From NCBI GenBank assembly GCA_963575745.1, contig CAUYUJ010011214.1:346435-410434 (forward strand): a stretch of 64,000 bases of DNA, in the 5' to 3' direction. This DNA is from Prorocentrum cordatum. Taxonomy: Eukaryota > Sar > Dinophyceae > Prorocentrales > Prorocentraceae. Under the pieces are notes generated by a model, which saw nothing but the letters and a program-made list of their open reading frames with translations, was not told the origin of the DNA and did no database searches. The position numbers were made by a program, and so were the translations under genes. Shown here piece after piece: positions 31,914 through 43,529 of this stretch. Within the stretch, counting starts at the first letter, position 1; every line of letters starts with the position of its first letter.

Positions 31914-33726
31914 GCGTGCGCGTGAGAGAGCGTGATGATGATGATCATCATCATCATCATCACCAGTGGGTCACTCACTCACTCACTCGCCTTGGGCCTC
32001 GTCTGTGAGCGAATTGCGAGGAAGTCTCAAGCGGGAGCCCCCTCCCTATGGGGCCCGCGGATCACGTTACTAATCCGAGCGGGTCATCCAATTCCTGTAC
32101 CTGTCGCCATTGTTGGGCTCTCGCGTTGCCAGAACGCCACTCCCAGGCCACATTTGTGAGCGAGGAAGTCTCAAGCGGGAGCCCCCTCCCTATGGGGCCC
32201 GCGGATCATGTTACTAATCCGAGCGGGTCATCCAATTCCTGTAACTGTCCTCATTTTTGGGCTCTCGCGCTGCCAGAGCACCACCCCCAGGCCATATTTG
32301 TGAGCGAATTGCGCGGAAACCTTAAGCGGGAGCCCCCTCCCTATGGGGCCCGCGGATCCTGTTATTAATCCGGGCGGGTCATCCAAATCCTATAACGGTC
32401 GCCACTTTGGGGCTCTCGCGTTGCCAGAACGCCATTCCCAGGCCACATTTTGAATGCCCAGAGCCAACTGTTAGCCACTTCGTGTTCTTCGTGCTCCCAG
32501 AACACAACTCCCGGGCCACATTTTGAATGCCCGGAGCCAACTGTAGGCCACTTCGTGTTCTTCGTGTTCCCACAACACCACTCCTGGGCCACTTTCTGAA
32601 TGTCCGGAGCCAAGACAGGAGGGCGAGGTCGGGGGCAACGTAGGGAGCGGGGAGAAGGCCCGCGGCAGGGCGAGAAGAAATATACGCAGAAGAGACAGCC
32701 AGGACGCCTCACCAACCACGAGGACGACGGTGAGGGCTTTTTCCAGATTCGCCCAGAGGATTCTCATGTGGGGTCCTTCCGTCGGAGTAATTTTCTCTGG
32801 ACACCCCGCGCAGGAACAGGAACCCACCACTATCATCATCACTCATTCCTCATTCACTCACTCACTCATCATCCCTCACACACTCACTCACTCACTCACT
32901 CACTCACTCACTCACTGACTCACCAGCACTCACATATGATGATGATGAGTGTGCGCGTGAGAGAGTGTGATGATGATGATGATGATCATCATCATCATCA
33001 TCATTCAGTCAGTCAGTCAGTCAGTCACTCCCTCACTCACTCACTCACTCACTCACTCACTCACTCGCCTTGGGCCTCGTCTGTGAGTGAAGTTATGAGA
33101 AAGTCTCAGGCGGGAGCCCCTTCCCTATGGGGTCCGTGGATTATGTTACTAATCCGAGCGGGTCATCAAATTCCTGTAACTGTCGCCACTTTTGGGCTCT
33201 CGCGCTGCCAGAACGCCATTCCCAGGCCAGATTTGTGAGCGAATTGCGAGGAAGTCTCAAGTTGGAGCCCCCTCCCTGTGGGGCCCGCGGATCATGTTAC
33301 TAATCCGAGCGGGTCATCCAATTCTTGTAACTGTCGCCGCTGTTGAGCTCTCGCGCTGCCAGAACGCCATTCCCAGGCCACATCTTGAATGCCCGGAGCC
33401 AACTGTTAGCCACTTCGTGTTCTTCGCGTTCCCAGAACACCCTTCCTGGGCCACACTTTGAATGCCCGGAGCTAACTGTAAGCCACTTCGTGTTCTTCGT
33501 GCTCCCACAACACCACTCCCGGGCCACTTTCTGAATGTCCGGAGCCAAAACAGGAGGGCGAGGTCGGGGGCAACGTAGGGAGCGGGGGGAGGGCCCGCGC
33601 CAGGGCGAGAAGAAATATACGCAGAAGAGACAGCCAGGACGCCTCACCAACCACGAGGACGACGGTGAGGGCTTTTTCCAGATTCGCCCACAGGATTCTC
33701 ATGCGGGGTCCTTCCGTCGGAGTAAT
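31637..33726 (+). repeat. Tandem segmental duplication (1.15 kb and 0.94 kb units)
   Basis: TTTTCTCTGGACACCCCGCG starts at 31,636 and at 32,791, and both units end GGGTCCTTCCGTCGGAGTAA. Each holds a (CACT)n run, a (GAT)n run ending in GATGATCATCATC, a 146 bp monomer (three copies in unit 1 at about 32,006, 32,152 and 32,298; two in unit 2) and a 72 bp monomer with TAGCCACTTCGTGTTCTTCG. The length difference comes mainly from one 146 bp monomer and longer microsatellites. Confidence 0.85.
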
Positions 33727-33789
33727 GAAGGGGCGAGGGTGGTCACCGTGAGCGGGGGTTTGGTCGTGATAGTGAGGGTTTCGAGGTGT

Positions 33790-34615
33790 TTGCGAAACCG
33801 TTCGGAGGCCTCGTGGCACGTCGGGGCCCTCATGGAGGCCGCTCGGGGCCCATGGCACCGCTTGCTCTTGAAAGCCTCGGCGTCAAGAGCTGCCGTTCGC
33901 TCTCGGCGGCCTTGGCGATCGAAGCCTTTCGTGCCGCCGCCTCGCTCGCTGAAAGGGTGTGTCCGTCCCTTGGAATTCCCGGATGTTTGGCGTCCACGGT
34001 GCGTCCGTCACAAGGCCGCCTGGGGGCGGGGGCCTCGGCGTTGAACCGGCAGTCGTCACTGGCCCGTCTTGGATTCATCTTGGGGGGCATTTTCAACAGC
34101 TATTGGAGACATCTTGGGAGCCTCTTGGGGGTCTTTTGTGGGCCCGTTGGGCTGCGCAGGTGGCCTCCAGGGGGCTTCTCGGGGGTCTGTCGGGGCATTT
34201 TGGGGGCCACGGGCATTGTCTTGGGGCCCTCCCGGGCCGTGTTCGGGTCCTCGGGGGTTGTTTGGGGCCGTCTCGGTGCTCTCTCGGGCCGTGCCGGGGC
34301 CGTCTCTGAATTTTTGTGGGCCCTTCTGGACCGTGTTAGTGCCGTTTTCGGCAGTGTCGGGGCTGTCCCGGCAGCTACTTGGGCCGTCTCCGGGCGATCT
34401 CGGAAGCTCGCGGGGCCATCGTGGCTCATAGGGTGCCAGAGAAAGCGAAGACGCTAAAAACTATCAGAAACCATAGGAAATCATAGATGTTTGCATCTCG
34501 CGGCCCTCTTGGGAGTCTCAGGGGGCTCTGTTGGAATCCCCTGGGGCTCTATTGGGGGGGCTGTTGGGTGGCATTTTGGCCGTTCTGGGGCCATTTGGAG
34601 GCCGTTTTCGGGTTT
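33790..34615 (+). repeat. CTTGGGGCC-family block with A-rich linker
   Basis: Diverged cores run from 33,800 and a denser array from 34,070. The linker at 34,440-34,492 includes AACCATAGGAAATCA, matching the linkers near 20.3 and 20.7 kb. Confidence 0.7.
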
Positions 34616-35024
34616 TCTTCTCCGCGATGGGGGTCGCTGCGAGGCTATTGGAGCCGTCCGCAGCGTCAAGAGGAGCGCGGCTGGGAGGCTCGGAAAGCCC
34701 GTGGGTTTGTCCGAAATGTGCCCCGGGCCAGGGGGGGGCGCCCGAGAGGGGTCCCACGATTTGTTTGCTGTGTGCGTGCGTGCGTGGGCCATCCAGGGGG
34801 GGGGCTTCCATGCAAGATGTATAACCACAAGAATCGGAGGTGAGGGGGTGAGATCGAAGTGGAACGGAGAGCCCCCCCTACCGGGAAATCGATTTCGGTT
34901 TCGTGTTCGTGCGTGCCGTGCGTGCGGGCGAGGCGAAGCTGCGTGGGCGGGCGAGAGGAAAGTCTCCTGTGGCTGAGGCGCGGCCGGACCAAATGATTCT
35001 CCACCGGGCGGCCGGTGGCGCGCG

Positions 35025-35133
35025 GTGTCCCGCCGGTGTCCCGCCGGTGTCCCGTCGGTGTCCCGTCGGTGTCCCGATGATGATGTTGATGGTGATGATG
35101 ATGATGGTGCTGATGATGATGATGGTGATGATG
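35025..35133 (+). repeat. GTGTCCCGCCG 13-14 bp repeat then (GAT)n
   Basis: Five GGTGTCCCG units followed by GATGATGATGATGGTG. Confidence 0.85.
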
Positions 35134-35134
35134 A

Positions 35135-35791
35135 TATCGATAGAGAGACCGAATGTGATATCGATAGTGAGACCGAATGTGAGATCGATTGTGAGATCGA
35201 TTGTGATATCGATAGTGATATCGATAGTGAGACCGAAAGTGAGATTGATTGTGAGATCGATTGTGAGATCGATTGTGAGATCGATTGTGAGATCGATTGT
35301 GATATCGATAATGAGATCGATAGTGAGACCGAATGTAAGATCGATAGTGAGACCGATAGTGAGATCGATAGTGAGACCGATAGTGAGACCGAATGTGAGA
35401 TCGATGGTGAGATCGATAGTGATATCGATCGTGAGATCGATAGTGAGACCGAATGTGAGATCGATCGTGAATTCGATAGTGAGACCGATTGTGAGATCGA
35501 TTGTGAGATCGATTGTGATATCGATAATGAGATCGATAGTGAGACCGAATGTGAGATCGATTGTGAGATCGATAGTGAGATCGACTGCGAAATCGATAGT
35601 GAGACCGAATGTGAGATCGATTGTGAGATCGATAGTGAGATCGATAGTGGTATCGATAGTGAGACCGAATGTGAGGTCGATAGGGAAATCGATAGTGAGA
35701 CCGAATGGGAGATCGATAGTGAGATCGATAGTGAGACCGAATGTGAGATCGATAGTGAGATCGATAGTGATATCGAAAGTGATATCGATCG
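35135..35791 (+). repeat. 12 bp GATCGATAGTGA minisatellite, about 55 units
   Basis: The unit GAGATCGATAGT alternates with GAGACCGAATGT. Because 12 is a multiple of three and the unit lacks stops, three + frames (Asp/Glu/Ile/Ser, Arg/Ser/Ile/Val) and - frames (Ile-Ser-Leu-Ser) stay open for over 600 bases. ATCGAT sites recur every 12 bases. A - strand array of the same unit lies at 62,030-62,290 and a short remnant at about 55,341-55,366. Confidence 0.95.
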
Positions 35792-35874
35792 AGTGCGACG
35801 TTGGTCCCCCCCCCTCACCTCCTTATCACCCGAAGGGTGGTCGTCTAGGTATTCATATATATGTGAAAATAGAA

Positions 35875-35876
35875 AG

Positions 35877-35924
<48 letters not shown>

Positions 35925-36003
35925 CGAGAGAGAGAGAGAGGGAGAGAAAGAGAGAGAGAGAGAGAGAAATACATGAAAGAAAGAGAGAGAGAGAGAGAGA
36001 GAG
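35875..36003 (+). repeat. (GA)n microsatellite
   Basis: AGAGAG with AAAG, GCG and an AATACATGAAAG interruption. Confidence 0.95.
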
Positions 36004-36029
36004 GAGAGAGCGCGCCCACAACGCCGGAG

Positions 36030-36465
36030 CAAAGGGGGGGGCCCCCCTTAGCTACCTCCCAGCTCCTTGCCACCTCTCCTGCTGGAAGCTCCCCCCCCTC
36101 CCCCCTTTTTCGCTTCCCCCCTGAAGCTACCCCCCCCCTCTCCCCTTTCGCCTGTCCGAAGCTACCCCCCCCATTTCCAAAGGAAGGGGGGGCTTAGCTA
36201 ATTACCGCCCCCCTCCCCTTGACCCCCTTCTGCCGGAAGCTCCATCACCCCTTCCCCCCCTTCCCCCAAAGGGAGGGGGGGCTTAGCAGCCCCCCCCGTC
36301 TCCCCCCCCATTCGGCCCCCCAGTAAGCTATCCCCCTTTCCCCCCCTTACGAAAGAGGAGGGGGGCTTAGCTTCCCCCCCCCTCCATTGACCCCCCTCTG
36401 CCGGAAGCCCCCCTGTTCCCTCCATTTTTCTTCCCCCTGCCAGGGGCGGCTTAGCTACCACTCAC
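36030..36465. repeat. Poly-C/poly-G repeat with GAAGCTACCCCCC units
   Basis: GAAGCTACCCCCCC and AAAGGGAGGGGGGGCTTAGC units alternate, so the G and C runs can pair. The inverted form (GGGGGGGTAGCTTC) occurs at 39,535-39,850, on the other side of the 56 bp minisatellite. Confidence 0.75.
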
Positions 36466-36489
36466 TTCCCTTGAATTCTTCTTGCCGGA

Positions 36490-36660
36490 CGATTCTCCCC
36501 CGTCGCCGTCGTCGTTGCCGTCGCCGTCGCTCGACGTCTTCGTACGACACCGTCGTCGTCCTCGTCGTCGTCGTCGCCGCCGCCGTCGCCGTCATTGTCG
36601 CCGCCTTCGTATGATTTCGTGGTGGTCGTCACGACGAGGACGAAGTCATACGAAGACGGC
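36490..36660 (+). repeat. CGTCGT/CGTCGC tract
   Basis: CGTCGTCGTTGCCGTCGCC continuing to ATTTCGTGGTGGTCGTCACG, with a mirrored ACGACGAGG part. Confidence 0.85.
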
Positions 36661-36704
36661 GACGGACGACAGACGACGCATGACCGAGGACCGACGACGA
36701 CGAC

Positions 36705-39455
36705 CCAGGGTCAGAGACAACGAGACCACGACCCAGGGGCTGAGAAATCGAGAAAACGAAGAAAGGTCAGAGAAAACGGGACCACGACCCAGGGGCCAAG
36801 AAAACGAGAAAACGAACCAAGGTCCGAAAAAAGAAACCAGGGTCCGAGAAAACGAGACCACGGCCCAAGGGCCGAGAAAACGAGAAAACGAACCAGGGCC
36901 TGAGAAAACGAAGCCCAGGGGCCGAGAAAACGAGACAACGAGAAAACAAACCAGTGCCCGACAAAACGAAACCACGACCCCAAGGGCCGAGAAGACGAAA
37001 AAACGAGAAAACGAACTAGGGCCCGAGCAAGCGAGAACACGACCCAAGGGCCGAGAAAACAAGAAAATGAGAACACGAACCAGGGCCCGACAAAACGAAA
37101 CAAAAACCCAGAAGCCGAGAAATCGAGAAAACGAGACAGTGAACCAGGGCCCGAGGAAACGAGACGAGAACCCAGGGGCCGAGAACACGAGAAAACGAGA
37201 AAACGATCCGGGGCCAGCAAACGAGACCACGGCCCGTTCCGAGAAAACGCGAATATATGGTCCGAGAAACCGAGACCACGACCCAGGGGCCGAGAAACGA
37301 GAAAACGAGAAAACAGACCAGCGTCCGAGAAAACGAGACCACGACCCAGGGTCCGAGAAAACGAGAGAAAACTAACCAGGGTCCGAGAAAACTGGGCCAC
37401 GACCCAGGGGCCGAGAAAACAAGAAATGAGAACACGAACCATGGTCAGAGAAAACGAGACGACGACCCATGGGCAGCGAAAACGAGAAAACGAGACAACG
37501 AACCAGGGTCAGAGAAAACATAATCACGACCCAGGGGCAGAAAAAACGAGAAAACGAAACAACTAACCATGGTCCGAGAAAACCAAACCACGACCCAGGG
37601 GCAGAGAAAACGAGAAAACAACAAACCAGGGCCCTAGAAAACGATCAAATGAGAAAACGAAACGGGGTCAGAGAAAACGAAACCACGACCAAGGGGCGGA
37701 GGAAACGCGAAAACGAGAAAGCAAACCAGGGTCCGAGGAAACTGGACCACGACCCAGGGGTCGAGAAAACAATACAACGAGAAAACGAACCAGAACCCGA
37801 GAAAACGAAACGACGTTCCAGGGGACGATAAAACAAGAAAACAAGAAAAGGAATCAGGGTCAGAAAAACGAGACCACGACCCAGGGGCCGAGAAAACGAG
37901 AAAACAGCACAATGAACCAGGGCCCGAGAAAACGAAACATAAGCCCAGGGGCCGAGAAAACGAGAAACTGAGAAAACGAACCGGGGCCCGAGAAACCGAG
38001 ACCACGACCCAGGAGCCGAGAGAACCAGAAAACGTGAAACGAACCAGGGTCAGAGAAACCGAGACCGCGACCCAGGGGCCGAGAAAACGAGACAACGAGA
38101 AAACAAACCAGCGTCTGAGAAAACGAGACCACGACCCAGGGGCGGAGAAAACGAGAAAACGACAAAAAACAGGATCAGAGAAAACAAAACCACAATCCAG
38201 GGGCCGAGAAACAGAGAACACGAGAACCCGAACCAGGGTCCGAGAAAACGGGACCACGATCCAGGGGCCGAGAAAACAAGAAAACGAACCAGGGTCCGAG
38301 ATAACGAGACCACGACCCAGGGGCTGGGAAGACGAGACAACGAGAAACCGAACCATGATCCGAGGAAAAGTGAGACCATGACCCAGGGGCCGAGCCAGAA
38401 AACGAGACCACGAACCAGAGCCCGGGAAAACAACACAAACATCCAGAAGCCGAGAAAACGAGAAAACGAGAAAACGAACCAGGGTCCGAGAAAACGAGAC
38501 CACGACCCAGGGGCCGAGAACACGAGAAAACGAGAAAGCAAACCAAATTCCGAGCAACCGAGACCACGACCCAAGGGCACAGAAAACGCGAAAACGAACC
38601 ATGGTCCGAGAAAGCACGATCACGATCCAGGGGCCGAGAAAACGAGAAAACGATGAACGGAAACAGGGCCCGAGAAAACAAGACTACGGACCAGGGGCCG
38701 AGAAAACAAGAAAACGAGAAAACCAACCAGGGTCAGAGAAAACGAGACCACGACCCAGGGGCCGAGACAACAAACAATGAGAAACCGAACCAGGGTCCGA
38801 GAAACCGAGACCACGACCCAGGGGCCGAGGAAACGAGAAGACGCGAAAACGACCCACGACCCAGGGGCCGAGAAAACGAGAACACGGGAAAACGAGCCAG
38901 GGTCCGACGAAACCACGACCCAAGGGCCGAGGTCACGAGAAAACGCTTGGTTCGAGAAAACGAGACCACGACCAAGGAGCCGAGAAAAAGAGGAAACGAG
39001 AAAACGAAGCAGGGTCAGAGAAAACGAGACCAACACGAGAAAACGAGAATATGAACCAGCGTCCGAGAAAACGAGACCACGACCCAGGGGCCGAGAAAAC
39101 GAGAAAACGAGAAAACTAAGCAGGGTCCGAGAAAGCGAGACCACGACCCAGGGGCCGAGAAAACGAGAAAACGAGAAAACTAAGCAGTGTCCGAGGAAGC
39201 GAGACCGCGACCCAGGGGCCGAGATCACAAGAAAACGCTTGGTTCGAGAAAACGAAACCACGACCAAGGAGCCGAGTAAACGAGGCAACGAGAAAACGAA
39301 GCTTGGTCAGAGAAAACGAGACCACGACCCAGGGGCCGAGAACACGAGAAAACGATAGTATGAGCCAGCGTCCGAGAAAACAAAACCACGACCCAGGGGC
39401 CGAGAAGACGAGACAACGAACCAGGGGCCGAGAATGCAAGAAAACGAACCAGGGG
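36705..39455 (+). repeat. 2.75 kb minisatellite, unit about 56 bp
   Basis: Unit: GAGACCACGACCCAGGGGCC then GAGAAAACGAGAAAACGAAC then CAGGGTCCGAGAAAAC, about 48 units with frequent small indels. No stops occur in the unit, so overlapping frames of 100-300 codons appear on both strands (Lys/Arg/Glu-rich on +, Phe/Ser/Leu-rich on -). The indels are not multiples of three, which argues against protein coding. Confidence 0.95.
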
Positions 39456-39534
39456 TCGACGTTATTCTCCAATGCGTTCTCTAGCGCTGCGGTGCGCACC
39501 TGTCTGCAGGGATTCAGCCATTTTGCCATAACCC

Positions 39535-39850
39535 CAGAGGAGAGGGGGGGTAGCTTCGGAAGCCCCCCCGCCTTTTGCAAAGAAGGATGGAGGGGGGTAG
39601 CTTGAAGCCGCCCCCCCTGTGTCCGATCAACAAAAAGGAGGGGGGGTAGCTTCCGAAGCCCCCCCTTTGAAAAGGAAGCCCGGGCGCACCTTTTGCTCCG
39701 GAAAAGGGAGAGAGGGGGGTGGTGGTTCGAAGGCCCCCCCCCCCTGAGCCAGGACCCCCCTAGCTCAGAAACCCTTACAGAGGGGGGGGGTAGCTTCGGA
39801 AGCTCCCCCCCTTTTGGAAGGGAGGGGGGGGTAGCTTGAAGCTGGGGCCC
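39535..39850. repeat. GGGGGGTAGCTTCGGAAGCCCCCC hairpin repeats
   Basis: Five or so units in which GGGGGGTAGCTTC is followed by GGAAGCCCCCC, so each can fold on itself. They are related to the units at 36,030-36,465. Confidence 0.75.
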
Positions 39851-39884
39851 CCCTTTCCTTATTCCCAGCGCTGCGGGCGCGCTC

Positions 39885-39961
39885 TGTCAGAGAGAGACAC
39901 GCGCCATGCAACTTGGCCCCTCAGAGTCGGCGTGCAGGCGGCAGGCGGAGCGCGGGAGAGG

Positions 39962-39994
<33 letters not shown>

Positions 39995-40022
39995 AGAGAC
40001 AGAGAGAGAGAGAAAGAGAACG
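39885..40022 (+). repeat. Partial hairpin module M next to a (GA)n tract
   Basis: GACACGCGCCATGCAACTTGG (39,894 on) matches the right half of the module (GCGCCATGCACCTTGG). An AGAGAG tract follows at 39,957-40,020. Confidence 0.5.
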
Positions 40023-40690
40023 GGAAATTACCCACAAGGACGAATGTTTCCTCTTGCCCTTGCCGGAAACAACATCGTTGTTACAAATCTGTTGTTTGGC
40101 ACCAGCCCCCTCACATTTTCTCTTGATGCTATTCGTCGTTTGCGAACGCGTCCCTGCTACCATTTTCAATGTTTTCTGCGTGGCCTCCTCACGGATACCA
40201 CAAGAAAGATGGAAGAGAACCCCCAGGGCTCCCAGAGTGGGTGCCGAGAGAATTCAGGCGATTTTCTTGGGAGGGCGAGAGCGCGATGTTTGATCCGTCA
40301 GCGCTTCCCTGGACGCAGTCCTGAGCCCCGCCTTCCGGTGTATGCTGTGCTAGATGCGAACGGTCTGATTGTCCGAAGGCAATCACATAGGCATTGCAAG
40401 ATGCAAGTGAGGAGCGAAGTATCATCTTCCGATTGAAGTTTCGGACAACACCATGTATGGGAAACCATGCCAAACATCATGTCTACGTGAGTAAGTGCAT
40501 AGTCAGGATGCAAAGCCGTCCGTGTGATAGGAAATCCAGACACCGACCCATGTACATAAGTGAGCTTGTCGCAATTGTAAGGATCTTATTAATATGTCCG
40601 AATTCGCCGACCCCTTGGGGCCCCAGCTGAAGCAGTCGTGGGCGCAGAAAGAGGAAACACGAACGGAGCGGGAAGCGAGTCCCTGTTATT
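40023..40690. other. No gene recognised
   Basis: Unique-looking, less GC-rich sequence with short frames only. Confidence 0.4.
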
Positions 40691-40694
40691 GTGC

Positions 40695-41320
40695 ACTTCC
40701 AGGTTTTCGTAAAGGTCCTTTTGGGCCGTTTTGGTGCCCTTTTGGACAGTGTTGGGGCCCGTGCTGGCTGTCTCGGGAGGCACTGGCCGTCGTGGGTCTC
40801 ATTTGGGGGCTTGTTGGGGCTGTCTTGGGACTTTCTTGGGAGCCTGTTGGGGCCGTTTTGGGCTGTCTCGGGCGGGGCTCTCTTGGGCCGTCTTGGCGCT
40901 ATCTTATGCCGTCGTGGGGCTCTCACTTTCTGGGGCTGTCATGGGGCCCTCTTGGGCCTTTGTGGGGGCCTCTGGATCGGTTTTGGGGCGATTTCGGGGG
41001 GCCTCTTGAACTGTTCTGGAACCGTGGATAACAAAAAGGCGAATATGGTTAAAGCTGCATGTGTTCCTGAAATAATGGAACGATTTGGGTTTGTTTGGCG
41101 TTCTCTTGGGGTTCTTCGGGGCGTCCTGGGGGGGCCTCTTGGAACGTCTTTGAGCTACTTGGGGGACTTTTCTGGCGTTTTGGGAGTGTTCTTGAACTGT
41201 CGTGAAGCCATCTGAGGCAGTCTTGGAGCGCTCTTGGGCCGTCTTGGAGCCGTATTGGACCTCTTTGGGGCCGTCTTGGGGGCCTCTTGGGCGCCTGGGG
41301 TGGTCGAAATTCGTTCGGTG
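40695..41320 (+). repeat. CTTGGGGCC-family block with A-rich linker
   Basis: Cores TTTTGGGCCGTTTTGG and TCTTGGGCCGTCTTGG flank a linker at about 41,028-41,085 (AACAAAAAGGCGAATATGG). Confidence 0.7.
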
Positions 41321-41559
41321 TGGGGGGGTCCCCAGCCTTGCAAAACAAAACATATCCATGAGCATACACGTGTGTGTGTATATATATGTATACACCAAAA
41401 TATAGACCTTTGCGACCCGAATCGCGGCAGGACAGCGACTGGCTGGCGCCCGCGGGCGCGCCAGTGGCAGCTGCAGCGGCTGAGGCGCGGGGCTCTGTGG
41501 TCGCAGCCCCGTCACCCTGTAAGGAGCAGGAACAGGAAGCCGCCGGTCCTCGCCCTGCT

Positions 41560-41795
41560 CTGGTCGTTGCCCTGGTCCAAGAGGCCGTACCCTTGGCCCC
41601 CGGCCTGACCTTGGTCCCAGCCATCAGGCCCGGACCCCAGCCCTGGTCCTGGTCCCAGCCCTGGCGTCCTCGACCTGGGCACGGTTCTCGTTCCATCCCT
41701 GGTCCTGTCCATGGTCCTGATTATTGTTTTGGCCTGGTTTGGGTCTGGTCCGCGGCCTTACGTCATGGTCCTGGCAGCCTTTCATGGGCGCGGAC
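41560..41795 (+). repeat. CCTGGTCC minisatellite
   Basis: CCTGGTCCTGGTCCCAGCC and near variants, about fourteen units of 12-18 bases, followed by a CTCCTCC tract and TTCGG/TTCGC pentamers (41,812-41,888). Confidence 0.7.
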
Positions 41796-41889
41796 TTCCC
41801 GCACGCCGCTCCTCCTCCTCCTCCTTCTCCTCCTTCTCCTCCTCCTCCTTTGTTTGGTTCGGTTCGGTTCGCTTCGCTTCGCTTCGGAT

Positions 41890-42640
41890 GAGCGCAAAGA
41901 GGGTCGAGGCGCATACACAGCAGGACGAGAGCAAGGATGGATGCAGCAGCAGAGGCAAGCGGACCCGCATCGAGCGCCAAAAAGGCGCAGCTCTCCGCTA
42001 GGAGAGGGGCCGTGGACATCTAGGTACTATCATTCACAGCTGATGGACACTGCTAGAGAGGAAGCCAGGAAGATGAACAGAGACAGGAATTGGACGAGCC
42101 CGCGGGTGCACAAACTGATTATTGTACTGCCCAAGGCGCGAGCAACCCGCTATACGGGGCATTGCACACCTGGGGTACTGCCGACGATCCTGGAGGCGGC
42201 CTTAGCCGCGTCATCCCTTCCCCGAGGTGATCTTCACCGAATTGGTGCATCATGTCACACAGCAACTAAGCAGCCGAAATATGTCGAGCACTGTGTACAC
42301 ATTCACGCACACACACACACACACACATACGCACACAGAAAAGAGAGAGCCTTGGTGGGCCAGGGCAGCAGATCTCCCGCAGTCGGGTCGGGGCGATTAT
42401 GGACCATGCAATCCATGTGAATAACAGGGATCACGCATGAGTCCAAAGGGGCAACCAACAGTCGGAGGCCTAGTGGTATATCCCAGCCGTCGTCACAGGA
42501 ATCCAGCGCCACCAAGGATCGTTGCTCACGCTCCTGGGCCAACGTCCACAAGTGTGGTGGCTTGGCAGGCAGGGGCGACGTCGGCGGCGGGGGTGCAACC
42601 CCAAGGGGGCCGCGCAGGGTAACGTTGTCGGGGGACCCAC
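41890..42640. other. No gene recognised; short (CA)n run
   Basis: (CA)n at 42,306-42,327. The + frame across 41,374-42,420 is driven by the CCTGGTCC repeat and has no domain. Confidence 0.4.
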
Positions 42641-42641
42641 A

Positions 42642-43426
42642 TCACAACTCAGGGAACCAGCATTTGGTTCCCTGTACGACGCAAGCTGCCAGGAAATGGC
42701 ACAGGGCGGGGGGGTACGTCTTGAAATGCGCGGTCCTCCATGTGCCGCGCTCATCTACGCTCCCCATCCTAACGTGTGGCCTTCCGTGAGTGCACCGCCC
42801 ACCCCGCGACTTGGCCTCCAAGATTTGTCTAGCCGCGTCCAGGCGAACGCAAAGCATTCAGCACATGAGCCCCAAACTCACACTGATGAATCTGCTGAAG
42901 GCGAACCACAGGCAAGGCGACGAAGGATTGCAACTGGCGAAGGAGCCAGGAGCTGGGCGCCCTCTCGACCCTCGTGTTTTGGGTCGGGTGCTCCATCGCA
43001 GCAGGTACACCCCCACATCCACGCCTCCCATAGAAAGCATATAGTGGAGCGAAGTAAACGGTTCCCCAGGGCCAGCTGCTCGTTTTCCCGCTTCGTGAGA
43101 TAACCCAAACCCCGAAGCAACACATCAGAGCGCACTGGACGGCGGGGCATACGGGTGCCAGGGTGACCAGGAAGGGCACGAGCACTAGACCACGTCTCGC
43201 AAGGAGGGCCAGCGATGACCGTTGCCACTACGTCCGAACGAAGCATGAGGAGGCATAAGCGTAATGTGGGCTGCACCGTCAGATCCCCATGCCCAGGGTG
43301 GTTCACAACATCAATGCCCAGCACCACCAGGTTGGTGGGGTGCGCAAGACAAATCTCCTCAACATACCAGTGGAAATCCTTTTCACGCCGATGCCCCGAG
43401 AAGAGGTGCAGGATGAACTTCACGGG
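42642..43426 (-). pseudogene. C5-cytosine-methyltransferase-like protein of mobile-element type, broken by two frameshifts
   Basis: Reading on the - strand from about 43,426, the motif LHLFSGHRR fits C5-methyltransferase motif I. GIDVVN and GDLT follow at the spacing of motifs II-III, and AGPPCETWS fits motif IV with its catalytic Cys (Cys codon near 43,199). The C-terminal part continues in a second frame (VPAAMEHPTQNTRV, frame of 43,185-42,829) and then a third (LCVRLDAARQILEAKSRGG, then TYPPALCHFL). The first shift lies near a G-run at about 43,010-43,016; both shifts are +1. The open frame extends 5' to 43,630, but its first 65 residues come from TTTTCGAC and Pro-rich repeats, so the true start is probably near 43,430. 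Methyltransferase genes carried by dinoflagellate retroelements are known; whether this one is active is doubtful. It could instead be another Rossmann-fold family. Confidence 0.5.
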
Positions 43427-43529
43427 GCGGAAGGGCAAAGGGCGGGGGGGGGGCGAGGATGGGGCAGAGATGGGGGGGGCGAGGGGCAAGCCAAGCACAG
43501 CCGGGCGCTCAAATTCGAAAATCATGTGA

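Noticed and set aside
34100-34110. Telomere-like or centromere-like repeat identity for the G-rich blocks
   Set aside because: No TTTAGGG, TTAGGG or similar units are found; the cores are CTTGGGGCC.
34481-36197. ORFs of 390 (+), 357 (+) and 530 (-) codons
   Set aside because: They are driven by the 12 bp GATCGATAGTGA array and the adjacent (GA)n run; the peptide is a perfect reflection of the DNA unit in every frame.
36482-39358. Overlapping 100-330-codon ORFs rich in Lys/Arg/Glu on + and Phe/Ser/Leu on -
   Set aside because: They are translations of a stop-free 56 bp minisatellite with indels that are not multiples of three.
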